Positions 45,849-54,605 of a stretch of 64,000 nt of DNA are shown here, one piece after another (the first letter of the stretch is position 1; every line of letters starts with the position of its first letter). The DNA comes from Microbulbifer agarilyticus. GTDB lineage: Bacteria > Pseudomonadota > Gammaproteobacteria > Pseudomonadales > Cellvibrionaceae. Under the pieces are notes generated by a model. That model was not told where the DNA came from. It searched no databases and saw only the letters and a list, made by a program, of their open reading frames with translations. The stretch lies in assembly GCF_019800665.1 (NCBI RefSeq), contig NZ_JAHVKO010000001.1:868001-932000 (forward strand). Direction: 5' to 3'. The translations under genes and the position numbers were made by a program.

Positions 45849-46526
45849 TTACTGGCGACGATCCTCAACGATAGTGCCAACGGCCTCAAGCTCCTGATCG
45901 TGGGCAACTTCGCGCCAGGGCTCCTTGAGCGCCTCCTCGTACCAGGTTTGCATTCCGGGCAGCGCGCGAATGTGCTCGGCGTAAGCCATCGCCTTGTCGC
46001 CCAGTGACAATTGATAGCCATACAAACGGAATACCACTGGGGCAAAGAACGCATCCACGGCTGTGAAGGTATCCCCTGCCAGGAAAGGACCACCAAAACG
46101 GTCCAGGCCCTGCTCCCACAGTTCCTCCAACCGTGCCAGGTCCTTCTCGAGTGCCGCATCCACCTGATGCATCGATACGGTGACACCACAGTTCATGCTG
46201 CACTGGTTGCGCAGCGCGAAAAAGCCAGCATGCATCTCAGCTGCGGCGCAACGTGCCCAGGCGCGCGCCACTTTATCGGCCGGCCATACGGCTGGATTGG
46301 CTTCGTACAGATACTCTGCAATCGCCAGAGAATCCCAGACAGTGGCCTCGCCATCAACCAAACATGGCACCAGGCCCGTGGGTGAGAAAGCGCGAAACTT
46401 ATCCCAGCTGCCGCCCTCGTCAAACGGCACAAGCATTTCCTCAAAAGGAATCTTTAATTCGGTGGCCAACAACCACGGCCGCAATGACCATGAAGAATAG
46501 TTTTTATTACCGATATACAGCTGCAT
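45849..46526 (-). CDS. Glutathione S-transferase family protein
   Basis: A 225-residue cytoplasmic protein. ATG 46526 is preceded by GGAGGGG. The thioredoxin-fold half begins MQLYIGNKNYSSWSLRPWLL, with the likely glutathione-activating Ser in YSSWS. TGLVPCLVDGEATVWDSLAIAEYL carries the cis-Pro and the Asp-Ser pair binding the gamma-glutamyl group. The C-terminal half is helical. Substrate unknown. It sits downstream of the DAHP synthase gene on the same strand, 66 bases away. Confidence 0.9.
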   Translation of the reverse strand: MQLYIGNKNYSSWSLRPWLLATELKIPFEEMLVPFDEGGSWDKFRAFSPTGLVPCLVDGEATVWDSLAIAEYLYEANPAVWPADKVARAWARCAAAEMHAGFFALRNQCSMNCGVTVSMHQVDAALEKDLARLEELWEQGLDRFGGPFLAGDTFTAVDAFFAPVVFRLYGYQLSLGDKAMAYAEHIRALPGMQTWYEEALKEPWREVAHDQELEAVGTIVEDRRQ

Positions 46527-46591
46527 GAGCGCCCCTCCCCTTTGCAATTAATTGCAGACAAATGTCAGCCAGTGGCTAACCTCGAACGCAA

Positions 46592-47989
46592 TCAGACTTT
46601 TCCATTTCGCCCATCGCGAAGCAGTTCTGAAATGCTGAATGCAAGCTCCAGCACCTGATCCGCATTCAGTCGTGGATCACACTGGGTCTGATAGCAGCTG
46701 GCGAGATCCGCTTCGGAAATTTTCCAGGCACCACCAGTACACTCGGTGACATGCTGCCCGGTCATTTCCAGGTGTATACCCCCTGGGTGGGTGCCCTCTG
46801 CGCGGTGCACGGCAAAGAAGTCACGGATTTCCCGCAGAATATTGTCAAAATTACGGGTTTTGTAGCCACTGGAGGCTTTTTCCGTATTCCCGTGCATAGG
46901 GTCGGTGCTCCACACAACGGAGCGCCCTTCCCTTTCCACCGCACGCACAAGCGCAGGCAGCTTATCCGCCAGGGTATTTGCGCCCATACGGGTAATCAGG
47001 GTCAATCGGCCTGGCTCATTATTGGGATTCAGACGATCGATCAGACGGATCAATTCGTCGGTATCCATGTTCGGACCGACTTTCACGCCGATGGGGTTCC
47101 ACACACCCGCCAAAAACTCCACATGCGCGGCATCCAGTTGGCGAGTGCGCTCTCCGATCCACAGCATATGGGCAGAGCAGTCGTACCATTTACCGGTAAG
47201 GCTGTCGGTGCGCGTCAGCGCCTGCTCGTAATTCAGCAACAATGCTTCGTGTGAGGTGTACAGCGTGGTTTCGCGAATCGCCGGTGTATTGCTGGAGTTA
47301 ACCCCGCACACGGCCATAAATTCCAATGCGTCCTGAAGACGCTCCGCCAATTGCAGATAGCGATCACGCTGCGGATTATTTTCCAGGTAGCTCAGGTTCC
47401 AGGCGTGCACCTGATGGAGGTCCGCAAGGCCACCCTGCGCAAAAGCGCGCAGAAGATTCAGGGTTGCTGCAGACTGGTTATAGGCTGTGAGCATCCGTTG
47501 GGGATCGGGAACCCGCGCATCTGCAGTGAAATCAATCCCGTTGATGATGTCGCCACGGTAGCTTGGCAGCTCCACGCCCTGAATCGTTTCGGTATCCGCC
47601 GAGCGCGGCTTGGCATACTGCCCCGCCATGCGCGCCACTTTGACCACCGGCAGATTGCCGGCAAATGTCAGCACCACCGCCATCTGCAGCAGGACCTTAA
47701 AGGTGTCGCGAATGCGATTGGCATTGAAGTCGGTGAAAGACTCCGCGCAGTCACCACCCTGCAGCAGAAATGCTTTGCCCTCGGCCACTTCCGCCAGTTG
47801 CCGGCGCAGCTCGCGCGCCTCCTCGGCAAACACCAATGGAGGGTAGCTCGACAGTTGCTGCTCAACAGCTTGTACGTCGCTCGGGGAACGGTATTTAGGC
47901 TGCTGGTGCGCCGTGCGTTCGCGCCAGCTCGCGGGGTCCCAGGGTTCAACGACAGATTCTGACACGGTAGCTTCTACCTCAACTTCCAT
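46592..47989 (-). CDS. Class II 3-deoxy-7-phosphoheptulonate (DAHP) synthase
   Basis: First enzyme of the shikimate pathway, condensing phosphoenolpyruvate and erythrose 4-phosphate. The 465-residue chain is the plant-type class II enzyme: [28 protein letters not shown] (metal and PEP region), [14 protein letters not shown], and [20 protein letters not shown], partly quoted. In class II enzymes feedback inhibition differs from the E. coli AroFGH isozymes. The aromatic aminotransferase gene lies 30 bases upstream on the same strand, so both ends of aromatic amino acid synthesis are grouped. Confidence 0.95.
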   Translation of the reverse strand: MEVEVEATVSESVVEPWDPASWRERTAHQQPKYRSPSDVQAVEQQLSSYPPLVFAEEARELRRQLAEVAEGKAFLLQGGDCAESFTDFNANRIRDTFKVLLQMAVVLTFAGNLPVVKVARMAGQYAKPRSADTETIQGVELPSYRGDIINGIDFTADARVPDPQRMLTAYNQSAATLNLLRAFAQGGLADLHQVHAWNLSYLENNPQRDRYLQLAERLQDALEFMAVCGVNSSNTPAIRETTLYTSHEALLLNYEQALTRTDSLTGKWYDCSAHMLWIGERTRQLDAAHVEFLAGVWNPIGVKVGPNMDTDELIRLIDRLNPNNEPGRLTLITRMGANTLADKLPALVRAVEREGRSVVWSTDPMHGNTEKASSGYKTRNFDNILREIRDFFAVHRAEGTHPGGIHLEMTGQHVTECTGGAWKISEADLASCYQTQCDPRLNADQVLELAFSISELLRDGRNGKV

Positions 47990-48019
47990 TTTCGGCTAAC
48001 TCTTCGACTCAATTACGAC

Positions 48020-49216
48020 TTAGCTTTCCAGTACTTCTGCAACGGATGCACAGAAGTACTCCATATTATTTTGACTCAGACCGGCAATGCTGATGCGGCT
48101 GGAATCCACCATGTAGATCGAGTAATCCTGCTGCAGCTTCTGCACCTGCTCCGGGGTAATTCCCAAAAATGAGAACATCCCCTTTTGCTGCTGAATAAAG
48201 TGGAAATCACCCACAGCGCCCGCCTTTTCCAGGCTCTCGACCAGGCCAGAGCGCAAGCTATTGATGCGCTCGCGCATTTCGGTCAGCTCGGCTTCCCAGT
48301 TTGCACGCAGGCCCGCATCGGTCAGGATGGCCTCAACGATTGCGCCACCATGATTGGGCGGCATGGAATAGTTACCACGCACCACATTCAGCAACTGGCT
48401 TTGACCGCGGTCGGCTGAATCCGCATCGCGGTAAATGGCCATCGCCATGCCTACGCGCTCACGGTACAGACCAAAATTCTTTGAGCAGGATGCGGCAACC
48501 AGCATTTCCGGCACGGACTCTGCCATTAGGCGCAGGCCATAGGCGTCAGCGTCCAGGCTATCGCCAAAACCCTGATAGGCCATATCGATGAATGGGGTGA
48601 AGCCCTGCTTCTGGGCCATATCTGCCAGCACCTGCCACTGTTCGCGACTCAGGTCTGCGCCACAGGGGTTATGACAGCAGGCGTGGAACAGCACCAGCTC
48701 ACCTTCCCCCACTTGTTTAAGGGTTTCCACCATGGCGTCGAATTTCAGGCTACTGGTGGCGCGATCGTAGTACGGGTAGCTCTTGATCTGCAGGCCCGCA
48801 TTGCCCAACAGCGGCACATGGTTTGCCCAGGTAGGATCGCTCACCCAAATAGTGGCGTGCTCCTTGGCGCGATTGGCAAACTCCGCGAGTACACGCAATG
48901 CGCCACAACCACCCGGGGTTTGCGCGGAGCGAACGCGGTTGCCTACCAGCGCCGGGTGACCAGCACCCAGTACAAGCTCCTGCATGGCAGCATTGAAGCC
49001 GGCAGTGCCAGCCGGGCCTACATACGCCTTGGTTTCTTCACTGCGCAGCAAACGGGTTTCGGCTTCTTTAACCGCCTGCAACACGGGAGTGTGCCCAGCT
49101 TCATCTTTATAAACACCCACCCCCAGATCGATCTTGCGAGGGTTTTCATCGGCCCGGTAAGCCGCCAAAAGGCCGAGAATCGGGTCCGCAGGCAGGCTGC
49201 TCAGATGGTCAAACAT
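48020..49216 (-). CDS. Aromatic/aspartate aminotransferase (TyrB-like, class I)
   Basis: PLP-dependent transaminase of 398 residues in the AspC/TyrB branch. ATG 49216 has AGGAG seven bases upstream and starts MFDHLSSLPADPILGL, an AspC/TyrB N-terminus. The PLP lysine is K246 in ASCSKNFGLYRERVG, with the phosphate-binding Arg in the same segment. NPCGADLS and YQGFGDSLDADAYGLR are family hallmarks. Proximity to class II DAHP synthase favours an aromatic amino acid role; aspartate activity is equally possible. Confidence 0.93.
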   Translation of the reverse strand: MFDHLSSLPADPILGLLAAYRADENPRKIDLGVGVYKDEAGHTPVLQAVKEAETRLLRSEETKAYVGPAGTAGFNAAMQELVLGAGHPALVGNRVRSAQTPGGCGALRVLAEFANRAKEHATIWVSDPTWANHVPLLGNAGLQIKSYPYYDRATSSLKFDAMVETLKQVGEGELVLFHACCHNPCGADLSREQWQVLADMAQKQGFTPFIDMAYQGFGDSLDADAYGLRLMAESVPEMLVAASCSKNFGLYRERVGMAMAIYRDADSADRGQSQLLNVVRGNYSMPPNHGGAIVEAILTDAGLRANWEAELTEMRERINSLRSGLVESLEKAGAVGDFHFIQQQKGMFSFLGITPEQVQKLQQDYSIYMVDSSRISIAGLSQNNMEYFCASVAEVLES

Positions 49217-49307
49217 GGTCACTCCTGGTAGTTCTGAGCGACACGCAGGCAAGGCGTGCCGACCAATGAAATCTATAGATGGAATTTAAGAATGGCAGAA
49301 GGAAAGC

Positions 49308-49330
49308 CGATCAGTCGATCAGTCGATCAG
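49308..49330. repeat. 8-bp tandem repeat across the marR stop codon
   Basis: CGATCAGT occurs twice, followed by CGATCAG. The minus-strand TGA of the MarR gene lies inside, so unit loss or gain shifts the end of that protein. Confidence 0.7.
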
Positions 49331-49840
49331 GCCGCGGTTGGCCCAATCCTGCGCACGGGTCATCAGCTTTTCAATAATGCTGTCTAGCTGGCCGCGCTCT
49401 TCCGCTGAGAGCGAGCCCATAAGGTCGTTCTCATACTGCTGCGCCAGCGGCACGATTCGGTCGTACACATCACGACCCAACTGGGAAAGGTTCAGCACCT
49501 GGCGGCGACGGTCTGCGAGATCTTCACTGCGGGTGATGTAGTCGTTCTTAATCAGAATGGAAACGGCGCGGCTGATCGCCACCTTGTCCATCGCGGTCTG
49601 CTCCACCAGATCCGCTGCGGAAAGATTTGGGAAGCGGCCGAGAATCGCCATAACCCGCCATGCAGGAATGGTGAGATCAAAACGCGCGCTGTACGCGTCG
49701 GCAATGGCGTTACTCACCCGGTTGGACAGAACTGACAAGCGATATGGCAGGAATTTTTCCAGACGCAGATCATCCGGACGCACGGCATCAATAGGGTCGG
49801 AAAATTCCGTAGATGAGCTGTTGGAGTTATCGGTGGTCAT
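49319..49840 (-). CDS. MarR-family transcriptional regulator
   Basis: A 173-residue winged-helix regulator: dimer helix (LPYRLSVLSNRVSNAIADAY), DNA-binding helices (IPAWRVMAILGRFPNLSAADLVEQTAMDKVAISRAVSIL, core DLVEQTAMDKVAISRAV), and the wing ITRSEDLADRRRQVLNLS. ATG 49840 is used; the frame to 49885 needs a TTG. It diverges from maiA over 332 bases containing two inverted repeats, so control of tyrosine/homogentisate degradation is plausible. The Asp-Arg-Arg of the wing is intact. Confidence 0.9.
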   Translation of the reverse strand: MTTDNSNSSSTEFSDPIDAVRPDDLRLEKFLPYRLSVLSNRVSNAIADAYSARFDLTIPAWRVMAILGRFPNLSAADLVEQTAMDKVAISRAVSILIKNDYITRSEDLADRRRQVLNLSQLGRDVYDRIVPLAQQYENDLMGSLSAEERGQLDSIIEKLMTRAQDWANRGLID

Positions 49841-49895
49841 CGCGGTCTCTGCACCTGCTAAGGATCGGGTTGTACCAAATTTCAAATGTATCTAA

Positions 49896-49909
49896 AATTG
49901 GTTTCAATT
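49896..49909. promoter_or_regulatory. Candidate MarR operator near marR start
   Basis: AATTG-GTTT-CAATT, 56 bases upstream of the marR ATG, has the AT-rich dyad form common for MarR-type sites. Unproven. Confidence 0.35.
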
Positions 49910-50082
49910 GTAACCACTGCTACAGGTTTTTTTGCCAGTGCGTGCGTTTAATAAGCGCACAGCGTAGCCAGGGGAGCGAAAGAACAGAATTCTTCCAACT
50001 GGGCACGCACAGACTGCCCTGAAAAATCGGCAGCGATTATACGGTGTTTGACGTCATTTTTGTCACGATAGACGGCGCACCA

Positions 50083-50097
50083 CGCAAATTATTTGCG
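50083..50097. promoter_or_regulatory. 15-base palindrome upstream of maiA
   Basis: CGCAAAT-T-ATTTGCG is a perfect dyad 76 bases before the maiA start. It may be an operator for maiA. Confidence 0.4.
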
Positions 50098-50172
50098 CAA
50101 CGGGTCGATACAGGGGGCAATTCTCCGCCCTGTTGCGCCAATCCCCATACAACCGTTTAAGGATTCATAGAG

Positions 50173-50820
50173 ATGGAGCTTCACGGCTATTTTCGTTCCT
50201 CCGCCAGCTATCGGGTGCGTATTGCCCTCAACCTCAAGGGGCTCAGCTACCAGTACCGTGCAGTGAACCTGCTAAAGGGCGAACAGAAAGAGAGCAAGCA
50301 CCGGCAGCTCAATCCTCAGGGCCTGGTTCCCGCCCTGGTTGATGACGGCAATGTAATGACCCAATCCCTGGCGATCCTGGAATGGCTGGACGAGCAGCAC
50401 CCCTCACCCGCCCTGCTACCGGCATCCCCACTGGCGCGTGCCCGGGTCCGTGCGCTGGCCTACAACGTAGCGTGCGATATCCAACCGATTCAGAATCTGC
50501 GGGTGCTCAAATATCTGCAGAGCGAACTGGGCGCCAGCGACGAGCAGAAGGTCGAGTGGGTACGCCACTGGGTAGGACTGGGCTTTGAAGCGCTGGAAAC
50601 CCAACTGGCTGCGCATAACGACGCCCAGCACGCGCCGTTTGCTGGCGGCGATACCCCCGGGCTGTTTGAGTGCTGTTTAATACCACAGATTTATAATGCC
50701 GAGCGCTTTGGCGTGACGGTTTCCGACTATCCGACCATCAGCGCAATTGCGGATGCCTGTGCCGCCCTGCCCGCATTCCAGCAGGCGCGCCCGGAAAACC
50801 AGCCCGACAGTACGCTCTAG
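50173..50820 (+). CDS. maiA: Maleylacetoacetate isomerase (zeta-class GST)
   Basis: Isomerises maleylacetoacetate to fumarylacetoacetate in tyrosine/homogentisate degradation, using glutathione. At 215 residues it has the family length. SSASYRVRIALNLKG corresponds to the zeta signature SSCSWRVRIAL, with the catalytic Ser pair kept and Cys replaced by Ala. QNPQG-like LNPQGLVPALVDDG, TQSLAILEWLDE and DIQPIQNLRVLKYL agree. hmgA and fahA are not adjacent. It converges on the oxygenase gene with only three bases between stops. Confidence 0.92.
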   Translation: MELHGYFRSSASYRVRIALNLKGLSYQYRAVNLLKGEQKESKHRQLNPQGLVPALVDDGNVMTQSLAILEWLDEQHPSPALLPASPLARARVRALAYNVACDIQPIQNLRVLKYLQSELGASDEQKVEWVRHWVGLGFEALETQLAAHNDAQHAPFAGGDTPGLFECCLIPQIYNAERFGVTVSDYPTISAIADACAALPAFQQARPENQPDSTL

Positions 50821-50823
50821 CCC

Positions 50824-51720
50824 CTAGGCGCGATACATCGGATACTCCGCGGTGCGCAGCCACTTGGTCGCGATCCACTTTTCTCCGGCGAGTACAGGAC
50901 TCCCGCCGTGCAAGCTCTGGAAGTCCAGCTTGCCGTGCTCGCTCATATAGGAAAAGAACAGTGCTGCGCCTTTTTGTGGTTGTACCTCCAGCCCGATATT
51001 GGGAAATACCGTTGCCCCACCGGACTCGACATCACTCAAGTACATAATCAAGGTGCCGATTCGCTGCCCACCGCTAGCGAGTACCTCCTGATTACCCGGC
51101 TTCTCCGGATCAAAGAAATCATAGTGCGGACGATATTCGGCGCTCACCGGGTAATGCAGGATCTGCAGCGGCTCCCCATGGGTATCCGGCACCCCCAGCA
51201 AACGCGCGATGCGCGCTTCGATATCCGCGATCAGCGGCGTTTCACCGCGGGCAAAATGGGTGCCGCCACTGGTACGGCTGGGCTTTAGCTCAAACTCACC
51301 GTGCTGAGCATTCACCACACGAGAAGGCGTCAGGTGAGGCCGAGACATCTCGACAAGTGCCTCGCACTCCCATTCTGCGAGGAAGTTGGCGAACAGCACG
51401 ATATTGGGGTGCCTTATGGCGAAATGCACATCTACCTGCTGCGCGCCCAGCTTTATCTTGCTGGTACCAGCGCTGAACGCGCGAAAGCGGGTATCTGGAT
51501 TTTGCTGTGAGGAGACTACTACGGGGTTACGCTTCGCATCAGTGCCAGGTACGGCGTCGGTTGGCGGGTAAGCGTGAAAACACTGGTCAACAGCGTTGGC
51601 GATGGCTGGCTGGTAACCCGCCTTGAGGAGCGCATCGACGACCGTCGCACGCGACTGGCCACCTTTGATGGCCGAACGCATCCATTGCTGGAGCTCGGGT
51701 TCAAGCTCTGCAAATTCCAT
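50824..51720 (-). CDS. Prolyl-4-hydroxylase-like 2-oxoglutarate/Fe(II) oxygenase
   Basis: A 298-residue protein with a ~95-residue N-terminal extension and a C-terminal P4Hc domain. Iron ligands are H199 and D201 in YRPHYDFFDPE and H271 in SLHGGSPVLAGEKW; K281 binds 2-oxoglutarate. RIGTLIMYLSDVESGGATVFPN is the typical core, in part. The family hydroxylates proline in proteins or peptides; the target is not readable. It is the last gene behind the sigma factor and its putative anti-sigma partner, 56 bases away, hinting that hydroxylation belongs to the same response. Confidence 0.92.
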   Translation of the reverse strand: MEFAELEPELQQWMRSAIKGGQSRATVVDALLKAGYQPAIANAVDQCFHAYPPTDAVPGTDAKRNPVVVSSQQNPDTRFRAFSAGTSKIKLGAQQVDVHFAIRHPNIVLFANFLAEWECEALVEMSRPHLTPSRVVNAQHGEFELKPSRTSGGTHFARGETPLIADIEARIARLLGVPDTHGEPLQILHYPVSAEYRPHYDFFDPEKPGNQEVLASGGQRIGTLIMYLSDVESGGATVFPNIGLEVQPQKGAALFFSYMSEHGKLDFQSLHGGSPVLAGEKWIATKWLRTAEYPMYRA

Positions 51721-51776
51721 AGGCGATCCCTGCCTACTCGAATTGTGCTCCGGGCTCGGTGCCCGGAGCGAAAGAA

Positions 51777-52214
51777 TCAGCGGCGCGCCGCGACGATCCC
51801 TCCTGTCATAGCGGCAAATGCGCCGAGAATACCGACGCCCACCAGGCTATACAGGCTAATACTGTGCTCTGACATACTCGCCAACAGGTCCTGGAGAGGG
51901 AACTGCCAGCACACGATGGCAGATGCAGCGATCACCGCCGCATACTGATAACGGGTGGCACGGCGCTCATCGCGTTTTGCCGGCACCGGCGGCAACTCCG
52001 CCATTACGCGGTCACAGAAGCCCGAATCGTCTAAATGCGGCTCGTTAAACTGCAGCTGCTGGGAAAGCCAAGTGTCAAAATCGGGCTCGCCATCCATTGT
52101 CGGATGAGTGCCACTTACAACACCGTTTTTTATCACCATACCTGTTGATCCTCCTCTCTTATGAGAGGAATTGCCCTTCTCGGGTTCCATGGACTGTTTA
52201 TCGAAATCAGCCAC
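51777..52214 (-). CDS. Small membrane protein, probable anti-sigma partner
   Basis: A 145-residue protein: polar N-terminal ~88 residues (FDTWLSQQLQF, DDSGFCDRVMAELPPVP) and two hydrophobic segments at the C-terminal side (YAAVIAASAIVCWQF and LVGVGILGAFAAMTGGIVAA). Its start overlaps the ECF sigma factor gene by eight bases, the normal position for a membrane anti-sigma factor. No zinc HxxxCxxC motif is present, so it would be a non-ZAS type. Function is inferred from position. Confidence 0.65.
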   Translation of the reverse strand: MADFDKQSMEPEKGNSSHKRGGSTGMVIKNGVVSGTHPTMDGEPDFDTWLSQQLQFNEPHLDDSGFCDRVMAELPPVPAKRDERRATRYQYAAVIAASAIVCWQFPLQDLLASMSEHSISLYSLVGVGILGAFAAMTGGIVAARR

Positions 52215-52761
52215 TTACTACCTCCTCCTGCCAGGCCTGAAGCAGAGACTGCAACTTGGCCCGCGCACGGTTGACGTGGGATTTTACCGTGCCCAGCGGC
52301 AACTTCATAATGCTAGCAGCTTCTTCATGTGAAAAACCACGCTGCATACACAAATGCACTGCCTGTCGCTGGGCGTCGCTTAACTCCCCCAAAGCCGAGT
52401 TCAGGTCTCTGGCCATACCCAACTGCTGCGCTTCTTCGACGCTTTCCTGGGCCTGTGCGGAGTCCACCGCATCCTGGTCAACTACCGGAGCATTCTTACG
52501 CTTGTGGCTCATGACCAGATTGTAGGCGATACGGTACAACCAGGTGCTAAAGCGGGCATCGCCGCGGAATGCTGGCAGCGCCTTGTAGGCCTTAATAAAG
52601 GCCTCCTGCGCCATATCGTCTGCAAGACCCTGGTCGCCATCGCACAGTTGACGGAGCGAGAATCGCAACTGTGACTGATAGCGACGAACCAGCTGGGCGT
52701 AAGCCCGCTGGTCCCCGTCTTCGACGACGCGCCTGATCAGATCCTCATCATCGAGGTTCAT
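52207..52761 (-). CDS. ECF RNA polymerase sigma factor
   Basis: A 184-residue ECF sigma factor: region 2 with DMAQEAFIKAYKALPAFRGDARFSTWLYRIAYNLVMSH (core FRGDARFSTWLYRIAYN), and region 4 with LPLGTVKSHVNRARAKLQ. It is closest in style to RpoE-like ECF02 members rather than the ChrR-linked factor at 37434. Upstream on the same strand, 13 bases away, is the DUF6249 gene; downstream it overlaps a small membrane protein that may restrain it. Its promoter specificity is unknown. Confidence 0.92.
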   Translation of the reverse strand: MNLDDEDLIRRVVEDGDQRAYAQLVRRYQSQLRFSLRQLCDGDQGLADDMAQEAFIKAYKALPAFRGDARFSTWLYRIAYNLVMSHKRKNAPVVDQDAVDSAQAQESVEEAQQLGMARDLNSALGELSDAQRQAVHLCMQRGFSHEEAASIMKLPLGTVKSHVNRARAKLQSLLQAWQEEVVSG

Positions 52762-52773
52762 GACTGGTTGTCC

Positions 52774-53652
52774 TTAACCCGCTTGCTGTTGATCGTGCTT
52801 CCAGTTGATGTAGCGGGCGACCCCAATAAAGAGTGGGATCAGACCGAGGCTACCGACACCGATACCGGCAGAGGCGGAGAGGAAGATGAACACTGCCGCA
52901 CCCACCGCAATCAGGGTTATGCCTCGGTCCTTGTTGTTGGCGCTGGCAGTTTCACTGTCCAGGGAGTCCAGCAGCTCTGGCGGGATATCGCGACCTTCAG
53001 ACACCATCCGGTTGATGTTTTCCATCACCAGCTGCTTCTTGCGGTAGCTGTTACGGGTTACCAGCCAGACAATCAGGATCGGTGTACCAAAGACCGCCAG
53101 AATGGCCACCACCGGGATCAACCACTCCATATCCGGACCGCGGGGGTGGTGCTCCCGGCGGGATTCCTCGTGCACTTCAAAGGCGCGTTCGTGCATACGC
53201 TCGGCATGCTCTCGCGCCCGCTCAGCACGCTCGCGAATACGCTCGGCACGCTCCAGGTCGGCCTTGATGCCGATTTCGACATTGCGCGGCACCGAATCCA
53301 GCGCCTGCTCTACCACCAGGCCTTTCTCGTCCAGAATGCCCTTCTCTTCCAGCTGGCGGTAGATACGCTGGGTAACTTCTCCGCCAAAGGCCTCACCCAG
53401 ATCAATTTCGACGCTGCCACTTTCCCCGTTTTCATCCCGGGTATGAATGCGCAGCGTACCGTCTTCCTGGCGCAGGATTCGCACCTGCTTGGTGGCCTTC
53501 TTCTCCGCAGTTTCCACCACGGGCGCCTCGGGCACCGGCGGCGCGGGGGGCGCAGCGCCCTCTTCCTGGGCCAGCAGGCTGCCAGAAATACTCATTCCCA
53601 GCGTGGCTGTCAGTGCCAGCAGCCAAGCATTGAATCGGCCGCATTTCTTCAT
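52774..53652 (-). CDS. Exported DUF6249-type membrane protein with coiled coil
   Basis: A 292-residue protein. A signal peptide (FNAWLLALTATLGMSISGSLLA) is followed by a Pro/Ala-rich linker, a charged Glu/Arg coiled-coil region (ERIRERAERAREHAERMHER and neighbours), and a DUF6249-like membrane part. That part has one helix (LIPVVAILAVFGTPILIVWLV), a cytosolic loop with DIPPELLDSL, and two more hydrophobic segments. ATG 53652 has GAGAGCG upstream; an ATG at 53667 is possible. It opens the sigma-factor operon. A loose ECF-like AAC-N15-CGTC element lies near 53734-53755 on the minus strand. Confidence 0.75.
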   Translation of the reverse strand: MKKCGRFNAWLLALTATLGMSISGSLLAQEEGAAPPAPPVPEAPVVETAEKKATKQVRILRQEDGTLRIHTRDENGESGSVEIDLGEAFGGEVTQRIYRQLEEKGILDEKGLVVEQALDSVPRNVEIGIKADLERAERIRERAERAREHAERMHERAFEVHEESRREHHPRGPDMEWLIPVVAILAVFGTPILIVWLVTRNSYRKKQLVMENINRMVSEGRDIPPELLDSLDSETASANNKDRGITLIAVGAAVFIFLSASAGIGVGSLGLIPLFIGVARYINWKHDQQQAG

Positions 53653-53919
53653 TTCATTCGCTCTCATTACTGTTATCTCGCTCTTACTGATCTGAGGCAA
53701 AACAAGTAGTCCCTTGCTCAATCCGCTGCTGACGACGGTCCGGAAGTGACACGTTATCATCAACAGCCACCAATGGCGTGGGATTGTACCTTTTTTGGGC
53801 AACGGGTATCAGGGGCTCAACATCCCGCCGCTGGTATCACCTTGCCCCTAAAGGACGCAGACACCAGCAGATTTGGATGCAACCTAACAAAAAAATTTCA
53901 CGGAGTAACGGGAGTAACG

Positions 53920-54549
53920 ATGCACCAGAGTGACATAACCCCCTCAGACGTCCTGCAGTTCTGGTTCGGCAGTACCGATCTGAGCGCAGCGACCAGCAAG
54001 GAGGCGCGCACCCGCTGGTTCCAGCGCAGTGACGACTTTGACCGGGAGATCGCGCGGCGCTTCTCATCCGCCATCAACCAGGCCATTGATGGAAAATTGA
54101 GCAGCTGGCATACGTCCCTGGCCGGCCAGCTGGGTCTGATACTGCTGTGTGACCAGTTCCCCCGTAATATCTACCGGGGTTCCGCACAAGCCTTCTCCGG
54201 TGACTCGCTGGCACTCAGTATCAGCCAGTCGGTAGTCGCTGGCGGGCAACACCGTCAACTGGGCCTGCACCAGCGCGCGATCGTCGGTATGCCGCTGGAG
54301 CACTCGGAAAGACCCGATGTGCAGGACGAGTCCGTAGCCTATTTCCTGCAGCTGCAACAAGACTTTGCCAGCGACAAGCCCGGCGTGTCACAGGAGGATA
54401 CGCAGGCGGCAGACAGCTATTACCGTTTCGCCCGGGCGCACCAGGACGTGATTGCACAGTTTGGCCGCTACCCCCATCGCAATCAGGCACTGGGCCGGGA
54501 AAGCACTCCCGATGAGCAGCGCTGGTTAGAACAGGGTGGCGGCTTCTAA
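53920..54549 (+). CDS. DUF924 family protein
   Basis: A 209-residue cytoplasmic protein. ATG 53920 has GGGAG five bases upstream. The DUF924 pattern is clear: VLQFWFG at the start, RTRWFQRSDDFDREI, LGLILLCDQFPRNIYRG, MPLEHSERPDVQ, and AQFGRYPHRNQALGRES at the C-terminus. The fold is helical (TPR-like) and the function is unknown. The longer frame to 53746 has no family counterpart. Confidence 0.92.
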   Translation: MHQSDITPSDVLQFWFGSTDLSAATSKEARTRWFQRSDDFDREIARRFSSAINQAIDGKLSSWHTSLAGQLGLILLCDQFPRNIYRGSAQAFSGDSLALSISQSVVAGGQHRQLGLHQRAIVGMPLEHSERPDVQDESVAYFLQLQQDFASDKPGVSQEDTQAADSYYRFARAHQDVIAQFGRYPHRNQALGRESTPDEQRWLEQGGGF

Positions 54550-54605
54550 CGGTACCCTGGACGCGTCACTACGCGTACACTTACGCGCCATGTACGGATT
54601 TGCGG

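Larger units (their letters stand above)
49841..50172. other. Divergent marR-maiA control region
   Basis: No gene. Visible symmetric elements are AATTG-GTTT-CAATT (49896-49909), TGACGTCA (around 50049-50056), and the 15-base palindrome CGCAAAT-T-ATTTGCG (50083-50097). Any of them could bind the adjacent MarR protein. Confidence 0.5.

Noticed and set aside
50824..51720. Oxygenase as AlkB-type DNA repair enzyme
   Set aside because: The H-x-D...H spacing and SLHGGSPVLAGEKW end are those of prolyl 4-hydroxylases, not AlkB.
52768..53709. 313-codon open frame antisense to the DUF6249 gene
   Set aside because: Sense gene has signal peptide, coiled coil and membrane segments in proper order; antisense is His/Gln-rich noise.
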